Below are positions 49,616 through 57,838 of a stretch of DNA of 64,000 nt, piece by piece; the first letter of the stretch is position 1, and every line of letters starts with the position of its first letter. Both the position numbers and the translations under genes were made by a program. Source of the DNA: Bacteroidota bacterium (GTDB lineage Bacteria > Bacteroidota > Ignavibacteria > Ignavibacteriales > Ignavibacteriaceae); NCBI GenBank assembly GCA_021824565.1, contig JAKAKL010000121.1:124001-188000 (forward strand), read 5' to 3'. The notes beneath the pieces were generated by a model, which saw nothing but the letters and a program-made list of their open reading frames with translations, had not been told where the DNA came from and did not search any database.

Positions 49616-50909
49616 ATATTACCTGATAGATTAAATAGATATTTAATAAGATGATCAAAGCCGCAATAATTGACACAATAAAAGTAGTAATTTTTTTGTT
49701 AACAAGAATTCCCATTATTTCTTTTTTCTTTGTAAAAGAAATTAAAGGTATGATGGCAAACGGAAGACCAAAACTAAGCACAACCTGACTGATAACGAGA
49801 GTTCTTGTAGGATCAAGCCCTATCATAATAACAACAAGCGATGGAACGATTGTAATTATTCTTCTAAGCCAAACGGGAATATGTTTATGAATGAAACCTT
49901 GCATCATTACCTGTCCTGCGCTCGTCCCGACGGTAGAAGAAGATAATCCGGAAGCAAGAAGCGAAATTGCAAAAATCCAGCTGGCGGCTTTCCCAAGCAG
50001 CGGCTGAAGAGTTAAATGCGCCTCTTCAATTGTGGCTATATTGGTAAAACCATGCTTGTAAAAAGTTGACGCAGCCATTATAAGCATAGCCATATTAACA
50101 AGGCTTGCAATTCCCATTGCGATTGTTACATCAAGAATTTCAAACCTAAAAAGCTTGCGAAGCTTGCTGGGATTTTTTACAATTATTCTTTGCTGTGTCA
50201 GCGCTGAATGTAAGAAAATCGCATGAGGCATTACAGTAGCTCCAAGTATTCCTGCCGCCAATAAAACGCTCTCGGTTCCGTTAAAATGCGGAACAAAAGT
50301 ATAATACATAAGTGATTTAAATTCAGGTTTATCAAGGATTGTTTCAATAAGATAGCTAGCTGCTATTATTGTCAGCATAATTGTAATTGCAATTTCGAGT
50401 GGACGGAAACCGTAGCGTTCCAGACCAAGTATTAGGAATGTACAAAACGCAGTAAGTATTCCGCCGATTATTAATGGAAATCCGAATAAGAGATTGAACC
50501 CCACCGCGGCTCCTAAGAACTCTGCAAGATCGGTAGCCATCGCAACTATTTCCATAAGAGCCCACATTCCATATACCACAGGTTTGCTAAAATTATTTCT
50601 GCAATGTTCGGCTAAATTTTTTCCTGTAGCAATTCCAAGTTTTGCAGATAGGGTTTGCAGCAGCATTGCCATTATATTGCTGACTAAAATTACCCATAAC
50701 AAAGTATAGCCAAACTCGGAGCCTCCTTGAATATTTGTAGCAAAGTTTCCCGGATCTACATAGGCAATGCTTGCAATAAAAGCCGGACCAAGAAAAGGAA
50801 TAAGTTTCTTAAAAAGCCCAACCTTGTTTTTCCCGGACAAGGCGATCTCAGCCGAATCACGGGTTCTTCCGTCCGATTGCTTTATAGATGTGTTTATTAA
50901 ATTCTTCAT
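49605..50909 (-). CDS. mntH: Divalent metal (Mn/Fe) transporter of the NRAMP family
   Basis: A 434-residue protein with about eleven membrane helices. Helix 1 has the metal-site motif D-P-G-N-F-A-T-N, and helix 6 has M-P-H-A-I-F-L-H-S. These residues coordinate the metal in solved NRAMP structures. NRAMP proteins import manganese or iron by proton symport. A DtxR-family regulator lies 14 bp upstream on the same strand, so the pair is probably a manganese-responsive unit, though iron is possible. Confidence 0.93.
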   Translation of the reverse strand: MKNLINTSIKQSDGRTRDSAEIALSGKNKVGLFKKLIPFLGPAFIASIAYVDPGNFATNIQGGSEFGYTLLWVILVSNIMAMLLQTLSAKLGIATGKNLAEHCRNNFSKPVVYGMWALMEIVAMATDLAEFLGAAVGFNLLFGFPLIIGGILTAFCTFLILGLERYGFRPLEIAITIMLTIIAASYLIETILDKPEFKSLMYYTFVPHFNGTESVLLAAGILGATVMPHAIFLHSALTQQRIIVKNPSKLRKLFRFEILDVTIAMGIASLVNMAMLIMAASTFYKHGFTNIATIEEAHLTLQPLLGKAASWIFAISLLASGLSSSTVGTSAGQVMMQGFIHKHIPVWLRRIITIVPSLVVIMIGLDPTRTLVISQVVLSFGLPFAIIPLISFTKKKEIMGILVNKKITTFIVSIIAALIILLNIYLIYQVIFVG

Positions 50910-50923
50910 GTGGAATAACTTAT

Positions 50924-51583
50924 TTACTTTTTAACTTCTACAAAAACATTCTCAGCTAGTTTCTCACTGATATTCCACTGCTTGCCTTTAATTGTTATGA
51001 GCATAGATTTATCAAAATCCCTTTTCTCTAAAAGTTTTATTGTTTCATTCAGTTTAATACCGATGCCGGCGATGTATGAAAGAAATTTTTCATCAAAATC
51101 ATTCACTCGAACTACGACTGATGAATCACCTTCCTTTAGTTTTGAAAGGGCAATATATTTTTTTTGTTTGGGCATTTTGCCCTCTTTTGATGGAATAGGA
51201 TCGCCATGGGGATCATACCGGGGAAAGCCAACTAATTCATCGAGTCTGTTTATCAGTTCATCGGAAGAAGAATGCTCAAGTCTGTTTGCTTCATCATGAA
51301 CTTTATCCCACGGAATCCCAACAACTTGGTTTAAGAATATTTCCCAAATCCTATGTCGTCGAACCATATTGCGTGCATAAGTTTCACCGGAATTGGTGAG
51401 ACTTATTCCTTTGTACTTTTGGTAATTTGTGTAGCCTTCATGCGAAAGCTTTTTGATCATATCGGTCACCGCAGCGTTGGAAACCGAAAGTTTTTCAGCG
51501 ATCAAATTTGGCTTTATCTCTCCATCGCTGTTCTTATGCTTAAAGATTATCCGCAGATAATCTTCTTTTGATATATTTTTCAT
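50924..51583 (-). CDS. mntR: DtxR/MntR-family metal-responsive repressor
   Basis: A 219-residue regulator: an N-terminal helix-turn-helix (I-A-E-K-L-S-V-S-N-A-A-V-T-D-M-I-K-K-L), a dimerisation domain with the metal-binding H-R-I-W-E-I-F-L ... H-D-E-A-N-R-L-E-H pattern, and a C-terminal FeoA/SH3-like domain (V-N-D-F-D-E-K-F-L-S-Y-I-A-G-I-G-I-K). Three-domain DtxR proteins of this kind control metal uptake. It is the first gene of mntR-mntH-usp. Two inverted-repeat boxes lie just upstream, so it is likely autoregulated. Confidence 0.92.
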   Translation of the reverse strand: MKNISKEDYLRIIFKHKNSDGEIKPNLIAEKLSVSNAAVTDMIKKLSHEGYTNYQKYKGISLTNSGETYARNMVRRHRIWEIFLNQVVGIPWDKVHDEANRLEHSSSDELINRLDELVGFPRYDPHGDPIPSKEGKMPKQKKYIALSKLKEGDSSVVVRVNDFDEKFLSYIAGIGIKLNETIKLLEKRDFDKSMLITIKGKQWNISEKLAENVFVEVKK

Positions 51584-51608
51584 TTTTTAAGATTATTTTT
51601 ATAAAAAA

Positions 51609-51646
51609 TTTAAGTAAGCTTAAATTTAAATGCAAGTATGCTTAAA
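51609..51646. promoter_or_regulatory. Pair of DtxR/MntR-type operator boxes
   Basis: Box 1 (51609-51624) is TTTAAGTAAGCTTAAA, an inverted repeat TTTAAG-n4-CTTAAA. Box 2 (51632-51646) is GCAAGTATGCTTAAA, a related but less symmetric copy. They lie 26-63 bp upstream of mntR and in front of the divergent small membrane peptide. Size and symmetry fit DtxR/MntR sites; binding is inferred. Confidence 0.55.
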
Positions 51647-51829
51647 CAGTTAATTAAAGAGTGCGATTAATGTCAAATTAAAGAAAAGATAAAATTTTTA
51701 CTTGATGAAAAACGCTGAGAAATGAATCACAGATGAAGATTACACATGTATTTATTATTAACGATAGAAATAAGAATTTTATTTATAAAGTCATTTTTAT
51801 TTGTCAAAAAAAACAATTAGGAATTTTTA

Positions 51830-51937
51830 ATGGAACCAGTCGTTATCATAATCTTAGTCAGTGTTTTTACAATTGTCCTGCTTCTACAGCTTTTTAGCTT
51901 CAAAAAATATTTAAAAGAAGTTCGCTCAAAGAAATAA
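51830..51937 (+). CDS. 35-residue membrane peptide divergent from mntR
   Basis: A 35-residue frame with AGGA ten bases before ATG: M-E-P-V-V-I-I-I-L-V-S-V-F-T-I-V-L-L-L-Q, then F-S-F-K-K-Y-L-K-E-V-R-S-K-K. It is one membrane helix with a basic tail. A 10-bp stem hairpin follows directly. Small size and a hydrophobic frame alone would not be convincing; the binding site and terminator raise confidence. Function unknown. Confidence 0.6.
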   Translation: MEPVVIIILVSVFTIVLLLQLFSFKKYLKEVRSKK

Positions 51938-51965
51938 TATTCTTCGTGAGTATTATTTCTTATAT
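51930..51965 (+). terminator. Probable terminator after the small membrane peptide
   Basis: AGAAATAATA (51930-51939) pairs perfectly with TATTATTTCT (51951-51960) around an 11-nt loop. The hairpin overlaps the stop codon; the T-tail is short. The remaining sequence to 52076 shows nothing recognisable. Confidence 0.5.
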
Positions 51966-52076
51966 GTTATGTACTGACAAGAATTCTATGCATATTTTTG
52001 ACTAAGTAACAAATTTTGTATTTTGAAATCAATAATAAATTAAAGTTTTTCATACCCTATTTAAAATATTTTTACC

Positions 52077-52727
52077 ATGATTAAAAAATTATTTGCTATC
52101 GCTGCGATTTTTATCTTATTGATTTGTGGAAATTCGTTTGCGCAAAAAAAAATCAAAGTTAAGGAATATCGGGGACCGCTAATCGGGAAATGGGAAACTC
52201 CAAATCTGGAAATGAATACTTCACACTTAACCATGCAGTTCGAACCAAAGTATAAATTTTCTTATGATCTAAAATCTATATGGAATGGTAATTATAAATT
52301 TGAAGGCACCAGGCTTGCCTCAAGTTATTATATTCCTTTTATGAACAAATGGGTTAAGGATACAAGCACAGTATTAATAAATACCGATACTCTTGTCATT
52401 GAATCAAACAAAGATACCACACACACTGCCTATAAGTTTTTTAGAATAAAGGATACTTTAAATACAAATGTCGGGATCTATGGCAAGTGGGAATCAAAAA
52501 ATTACATGGGTAATTCTGCAATTTTTAATTTTAATAAAGACGGCAGCATGAGTATTCAGAAAACCTTAAATAAATATAACGGTTACTTTACTGTTCAGAA
52601 AAATATTTTTTCTGTTTTCGCCCATAGACAAATGGTAATGGAATTAAAATTTCAAATTATAAGGGACGAGTTATATTTATATAAAATCGGCAACTCAGAT
52701 GTCTTGAAGCTTGTTAGGGTAAAATAA
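52077..52727 (+). CDS. Secreted lipocalin-like protein
   Basis: A 216-residue protein with a signal peptide (M-I-K-K-L-F-A-I-A-A-I-F-I-L-L-I ... S-F-A). Two units begin alike, G-K-W-E-T-P-N near residue 38 and G-K-W-E-S-K-N near 138, each followed by beta strands. This duplicated G-x-W pattern recalls lipocalin-like DUF proteins in Bacteroidota. No catalytic residues visible. Function unknown. Monocistronic. Confidence 0.6.
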   Translation: MIKKLFAIAAIFILLICGNSFAQKKIKVKEYRGPLIGKWETPNLEMNTSHLTMQFEPKYKFSYDLKSIWNGNYKFEGTRLASSYYIPFMNKWVKDTSTVLINTDTLVIESNKDTTHTAYKFFRIKDTLNTNVGIYGKWESKNYMGNSAIFNFNKDGSMSIQKTLNKYNGYFTVQKNIFSVFAHRQMVMELKFQIIRDELYLYKIGNSDVLKLVRVK

Positions 52728-52901
52728 TATAAGCCCAAAAGCGCTTTTTATAATTTTAAGAAGAAACTTCAAAATCGACACTCTAATTTAACTATCGGGT
52801 ATATTCCCAAGATTAAGAAAATCAATCCCTTTCAGGTAATCCTTTTATTTTTTTTGAAAAAAAAACATTAAAAAAACAGCGTTTTAGCTTAAATCAATTG
52901 G

Positions 52902-52907
52902 TATAAT
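52902..52907 (+). promoter_or_regulatory. Possible -10 element of nifJ
   Basis: A perfect TATAAT lies 49 bp before the nifJ start in a T-rich 228-bp gap. No convincing TTGACA-like partner sits 16-18 bp upstream, so this is suggestive only. Confidence 0.25.
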
Positions 52908-52955
52908 TTTAGAATTCCCTAATCCACTTATTTAGATAAAAATATAGGAAAGAAG

Positions 52956-55900
52956 ATGGATAGGAAAAAAGTAACTATTGATGGCAACGAAGCGGCTGCT
53001 TATGTGGCTTATCAAACAAACGAAGTAATAGCGATATACCCGATAACGCCTTCGTCTAACATGGGCGAATGGTGCGACGCATGGTCGGCTGTAGGCAGAA
53101 AGAATATATGGGATGAAGTACCTTCTGTAAGCGAACTTCAAAGTGAAGGCGGAGCTTCCGGCAGCGTTCACGGCGCTCTTCAAACCGGTGCTCTTACAAC
53201 AACATTCACCGCATCTCAAGGCTTGCTTTTGATGATTCCAAATATGTTTAAAATTGCCGGAGAATTAACATCTACGGTGTTTCATGTTTCGGCTCGGTCC
53301 CTTGCAGCTCAGGCGCTTTCAATTTTCGGCGACCACAGTGACGTAATGGCAACCCGTTCAACCGGCTTTGCAATGCTTGCTTCAAACTCAGTTCAAGAAG
53401 TTATGGACTTTGCATTAATTGCTCAAGCGGCTACGCTTGAAGCTCGAATACCTTTTTTACATTTCTTTGATGGTTTTAGAACGTCGCACGAGGTGATGAA
53501 GATTGAACAATTGACAGTTGAAGACATACGCAGCATGATTGATGATGAACTCGTAATTGCTCATCGCAAAAGAGCCTTATCCCCAGAACATCCTGTCCTT
53601 CGCGGAACGGCTCAAAACCCGGATGTTTATTTCCAGGGCAGAGAGACCGTCAATAAATATTATAACACTTGCCCTGAGATCGTTCAAAAGCACATGGACA
53701 GGTTTGCAAAGCTTGTAGGAAGACAATATCACTTATTTGATTATGCGGGTGCTCCTGATGCAGAAAAAGTTATTGTTATTATGGGCTCCGGCTCCGGTGC
53801 CGTTGAAGAGACAATAAATTATATGACAGCAAAAGGAGAAAAAGTCGGCGTTTTAAAAGTAAGATTATACAGGCCGTTCTCTATAAATCATTTTGTCGAT
53901 GCTTTACCCAAGACGACAAAAGGAATAGCTGTCCTTGATAGGACAAAAGAACCTGGCGCGTCCGGCGAGCCTTTATACCTTGATGTCGTAAATGCTATTT
54001 CCGAAAAGTTTAATAACAGTGAGCTTCCATTTGCATATCCTAAGATGATCGGCGGAAGATACGGTTTATCATCAAAAGAATTTACTCCTGCAATGGTTAA
54101 GGCTGTCTTCGAAAACTTAACAATAAGTCTGGAGGCGGGTAATAAAGAAAAATATAAAAACCATTTTACAGTTGGAATAAATGATGACGTCACTAATTCA
54201 AGTCTTGAATTTGATCCGTCATTCTCTGTAGAAGCTTCCGAAACTTTTAGAGGGAAGTTCTATGGACTTGGTGCAGACGGAACAGTTGGAGCTAATAAAA
54301 ATTCAATTAAGATTATAGGCGAAGGAACTGACTTTTTTGCGCAAGGCTATTTTGTTTATGATTCTAAAAAATCCGGTTCTACTACAATCTCTCACTTAAG
54401 ATTCGGACCAAAAGAAATTAAATCAACATATCTCATCGATAAGGCAAACTTCATAGCTTGTCACCAAACTACATTTTTAGAAAAGATGGACCTTCTTGAA
54501 GATGCAGTTGAAGGAGCAACTTTCTTGCTCAATACCATTCATTCTAAAGATGAAGCATGGGATTCATTGCCGGAAAAAATTCAGCATGACTTAATCACTA
54601 AGAAAATGAAATTCTACGTGATCGACGCATACAAAGTTGCTGCTGAAACAGGCATGGGACAAAGGATCAATACAATCATGCAGACTTGCTTCTTCGCTAT
54701 TTCAAAGATTCTTCCTAAAGACGAAGCAATTGAAATGATAAAAAAGACAATCAAAAAAACCTACGGTGCAAAAGGTGATAAGATTGTTCAAATGAACTTC
54801 AACGCAGTTGACCAAACACTCGCAAATTTATTTGAAGTTGAAATACCTTCGAGAGTTACAAGCAAATTTCAATTTCTTCCGCCGGTCTCAGAAAGTGCTC
54901 CAGAGTTTGTTAAATCGGTTCTCGCGCCGATGATTGCAGGCAAAGGAGATCTAATTCCTGTAAGCAAAATGCCAATCGATGGAACTTATCCGACCGCAAC
55001 AGCTCAATGGGAAAAGAGAAATATTGCGCTTGAAGTACCAGTGTTTGACCCTGAAATTTGCATTCAGTGCAACAAGTGTGTTGCGGTTTGTCCGCACGCA
55101 TCAATCCGCGCGAAAATTTACGATGAGAAACTTCTGTCTAATGCGCCTGCAACATTTAAGCACATGAAGTTTAAGGGAAAAGATTATGGCGACGGCTTGG
55201 CTTATACAATTCAAGTTGCAGTTGAAGATTGTACTGGATGTGGAATCTGTGTAGATATTTGCCCGGCAAAAAATAAGAAGGAAACAAAGCTGAAAGCTAT
55301 CAATATGATGCCTCAGCTGCCTCTAAAAGAGCAAGAGAGAGTGAATTGGGACTTCTTCCTAACTCTTCCAGAAGTTGACAGAAAATTAGTTTCAACATCA
55401 GCAATAAAAGATTCGCAGTTTTTACAACCTCTGTTTGAGTTCTCAGGTGCTTGCTCAGGCTGTGGTGAAACTCCATATGTTAAATTAGTCAGCCAGTTAT
55501 TCGGCGATAGATCGGTAATTGCAAACGCAACAGGCTGCTCTTCAATTTACGGCGGAAATTTACCGACAACTCCTTGGGCTGTAAACAAAGACGGAAGAGG
55601 ACCCGCATGGTCGAATTCATTGTTTGAAGATAATGCTGAATTTGGATTAGGATTTCGCTTAGCAATAGACAAACATACAAAGCAAGCGGCAAATTTACTT
55701 CATAAATTCTCAGCTGAACTCGGAAGTGAATTAATCGACGCATTATTAAATGCGGATCAAAAAGATGAAACCGGAATTTATGAACAAAGAGAACGAGTTA
55801 AAGTTCTAAATCAAAAACTAGAAGATATATTGAAAGCAGGTGCCAACGGAAAATCTGACGACATAAAACATCTCCTAAGCCTTGCGGACTATCTTGTAAA

Positions 55901-56567
55901 AAAATCTGTCTGGATTATGGGCGGAGATGGATGGGCTTATGATATCGGGTACGGCGGATTGGATCACGTACTGGCATCTGGAAAAAATGTTAACATATTG
56001 GTTCTCGATACTGAAGTCTATTCTAACACCGGCGGGCAAATGTCGAAGTCTACACCGCGCGGTGCAGTAGCAAAATTCGCAGCCGGCGGAAAACCGATGG
56101 CAAAGAAAGATCTTGGTCTAATGGCAATGTCTTACGGAAATGTTTATGTTGCTAAAGTGGCAATGGGCGCGAGCGATGCACAAACTGTGAAAGCTTTTAT
56201 TGAAGCGGAAGCTTACGATGGTCCTTCATTAATTATCGCATATTCCCATTGCATAGCTCACGGCATTGACATGGCAAAAGGAATGCAAAACCAAAAAGCC
56301 GCCGTAGACTCAGGGCACTGGCAGTTGTACCGCTATAATCCTGACTTAGCAAAAGATGGGAAAAATCCTTTCAAGCTTGAATCGAAGGGATTGAAGATTC
56401 CTCTTAAAGATTATGCTTATCTTGAAACCAGGTACAAGATGCTTACTAAATCTCATCCTGAAGAAGCTGCTAAATTAATGGAAGAAGCTCAAAAGGATGT
56501 TCAGGAGAAATGGAAAGTTTACGAACAGCTTGCTGCTGTATCTCCTGCTGAACAAATAAAAAAATAA
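52956..56567 (+). CDS. nifJ: Pyruvate:ferredoxin (flavodoxin) oxidoreductase
   Basis: A 1203-residue single-chain enzyme that splits pyruvate to acetyl-CoA and CO2 and reduces ferredoxin, or runs in reverse. Domain order is classic: pyruvate-binding domain (Y-P-I-T-P-S-S-N-M-G-E), gamma domain, two 4Fe-4S clusters (C-I-Q-C-N-K-C-V-A-V-C-P and C-T-G-C-G-I-C-V-D-I-C-P), and a C-terminal TPP domain (S-G-A-C-S-G-C-G-E-T-P, then G-G-D-G-W-A-Y-D-I-G-Y-G-G). The proximal cluster cysteines are in that TPP region. Length normal, no truncation. Typical of anaerobes and facultative bacteria. Confidence 0.97.
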   Translation: MDRKKVTIDGNEAAAYVAYQTNEVIAIYPITPSSNMGEWCDAWSAVGRKNIWDEVPSVSELQSEGGASGSVHGALQTGALTTTFTASQGLLLMIPNMFKIAGELTSTVFHVSARSLAAQALSIFGDHSDVMATRSTGFAMLASNSVQEVMDFALIAQAATLEARIPFLHFFDGFRTSHEVMKIEQLTVEDIRSMIDDELVIAHRKRALSPEHPVLRGTAQNPDVYFQGRETVNKYYNTCPEIVQKHMDRFAKLVGRQYHLFDYAGAPDAEKVIVIMGSGSGAVEETINYMTAKGEKVGVLKVRLYRPFSINHFVDALPKTTKGIAVLDRTKEPGASGEPLYLDVVNAISEKFNNSELPFAYPKMIGGRYGLSSKEFTPAMVKAVFENLTISLEAGNKEKYKNHFTVGINDDVTNSSLEFDPSFSVEASETFRGKFYGLGADGTVGANKNSIKIIGEGTDFFAQGYFVYDSKKSGSTTISHLRFGPKEIKSTYLIDKANFIACHQTTFLEKMDLLEDAVEGATFLLNTIHSKDEAWDSLPEKIQHDLITKKMKFYVIDAYKVAAETGMGQRINTIMQTCFFAISKILPKDEAIEMIKKTIKKTYGAKGDKIVQMNFNAVDQTLANLFEVEIPSRVTSKFQFLPPVSESAPEFVKSVLAPMIAGKGDLIPVSKMPIDGTYPTATAQWEKRNIALEVPVFDPEICIQCNKCVAVCPHASIRAKIYDEKLLSNAPATFKHMKFKGKDYGDGLAYTIQVAVEDCTGCGICVDICPAKNKKETKLKAINMMPQLPLKEQERVNWDFFLTLPEVDRKLVSTSAIKDSQFLQPLFEFSGACSGCGETPYVKLVSQLFGDRSVIANATGCSSIYGGNLPTTPWAVNKDGRGPAWSNSLFEDNAEFGLGFRLAIDKHTKQAANLLHKFSAELGSELIDALLNADQKDETGIYEQRERVKVLNQKLEDILKAGANGKSDDIKHLLSLADYLVKKSVWIMGGDGWAYDIGYGGLDHVLASGKNVNILVLDTEVYSNTGGQMSKSTPRGAVAKFAAGGKPMAKKDLGLMAMSYGNVYVAKVAMGASDAQTVKAFIEAEAYDGPSLIIAYSHCIAHGIDMAKGMQNQKAAVDSGHWQLYRYNPDLAKDGKNPFKLESKGLKIPLKDYAYLETRYKMLTKSHPEEAAKLMEEAQKDVQEKWKVYEQLAAVSPAEQIKK

Positions 56568-56640
56568 TATTAACTCAATCCGGTGTCTCTGTGAAAATTT
56601 CATAGAGACAAAGCCGGATTAAAAAATAGGAGAAGAAGAA

Positions 56641-57630
56641 ATGGATATATCAACAAATTATTTAGGATTAAGGCTTACAAGCCCGATAGTCCCTTCTGCC
56701 GGTCCGCTTTCAGCAGACTTGGGCAACATAAAAATGATGGAAGACTCCGGTGCAGGCGCTATAGTTTTGTATTCAATTTTTGAAGAGCAAATTGAAAACG
56801 AAGCCTTAGAGTTTTATCACCATACTACCGAGCATACTGAAAGCCATGCTGAAGCTCTTTCTTATTTTCCGCATTCTTCCGATTTCAGAATCGGACCTGA
56901 AGAATACCTGGAGCATATACGAAAGGCAAAAGAAGCTGTTAATATGCCAGTTATCGCAAGCCTGAATGGAAAATCTCTTGGCGGATGGATTGATTATGCT
57001 AAAAAAATAGAACAAGCAGGGGCTGATGCTCTTGAGTTAAATATTTACAGGCTTGCAACTGATATTGAGACTTCGGGACAAGATATAGAAAAAGATTATA
57101 TCGAAATTGTTAAATCTGTTAGAGCTTCGATTAATATTCCTGTGGCTGTTAAAATCGGACCTTTCTTTAGTTCGATAACATGGATGGCTGACCAATTAAC
57201 AAAAGTCGGTGCAAATGGCTTAGTTCTATTTAACAGGTTTTATCAGCCTGATATTGATCTCGAAAGATTAGAAGTAGTTCCAAACGTTTTATTAAGCACT
57301 CCCATGGCAATGCGCCTTCCTTTAAGATGGATAGCAATATTATATGGAAGAATTAAAGCTGATCTCGCCGCTACTAGCGGTATTTATAATGAGAAAGATG
57401 TTTTGAAAATGATTATGGCAGGCGCCAGCATTACGCAAATGTTATCCAGCTTACTGAAGTTCGGAATCGGACATATTGCGGATGTGAATACGCAGCTTAT
57501 CTATTGGATGGAGACAAATGAATATGATTCTCTAGATCAAATGAGAGGAAGCATGAGCTATAAAAGTGTTGCCGATCCTTCTCAGTTTGAAAGAGCAAAT
57601 TATATGAAAGTTTTGAACTCTTATAAGTAA
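56641..57630 (+). CDS. Dihydroorotate dehydrogenase-like protein
   Basis: A 329-residue FMN-type TIM barrel with the DHOD pattern: S-P-I-V-P-S-A-G-P-L-S, then A-S-L-N-G-K-S-L-G-G-W, A-L-E-L-N-I-Y, and V-K-I-G-P-F-F. It is shorter than, and different from, class 1 PyrD at the catalytic-base loop. A dihydroorotate dehydrogenase-like protein right after nifJ is a recurring pair in this group, which suggests a role in electron transfer rather than pyrimidine synthesis. Starts 73 bp after nifJ, with GGAGAAG before the ATG. Confidence 0.85.
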   Translation: MDISTNYLGLRLTSPIVPSAGPLSADLGNIKMMEDSGAGAIVLYSIFEEQIENEALEFYHHTTEHTESHAEALSYFPHSSDFRIGPEEYLEHIRKAKEAVNMPVIASLNGKSLGGWIDYAKKIEQAGADALELNIYRLATDIETSGQDIEKDYIEIVKSVRASINIPVAVKIGPFFSSITWMADQLTKVGANGLVLFNRFYQPDIDLERLEVVPNVLLSTPMAMRLPLRWIAILYGRIKADLAATSGIYNEKDVLKMIMAGASITQMLSSLLKFGIGHIADVNTQLIYWMETNEYDSLDQMRGSMSYKSVADPSQFERANYMKVLNSYK

Positions 57631-57651
57631 TTTCTTCTTTCTCCTTTCTGT

Positions 57652-57701
57652 TGCGGGTTTAGGCATTTAGTAATTAAACAGCCGAAGCCCGCATTTTTTT
57701 T
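57652..57701 (+). terminator. Intrinsic terminator of the nifJ operon
   Basis: TGCGGGTTTAGGC pairs with GCCGAAGCCCGCA (two mismatches or wobbles) around a ~17-nt loop, followed by eight T. It lies 22 bp after the DHOD-like stop. Confidence 0.82.
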
Positions 57702-57838
57702 ACTTTCCCTTATCATTCTTAACGGCAAATTTTATAATCCTTTCAACTAAATTTTTTTTTTGATAATCCTCACCAATAATTAATACATTCATTATTAGAA
57801 TTGCTTTGCAAATTACGAATATCTGAACAAGTAATTGA

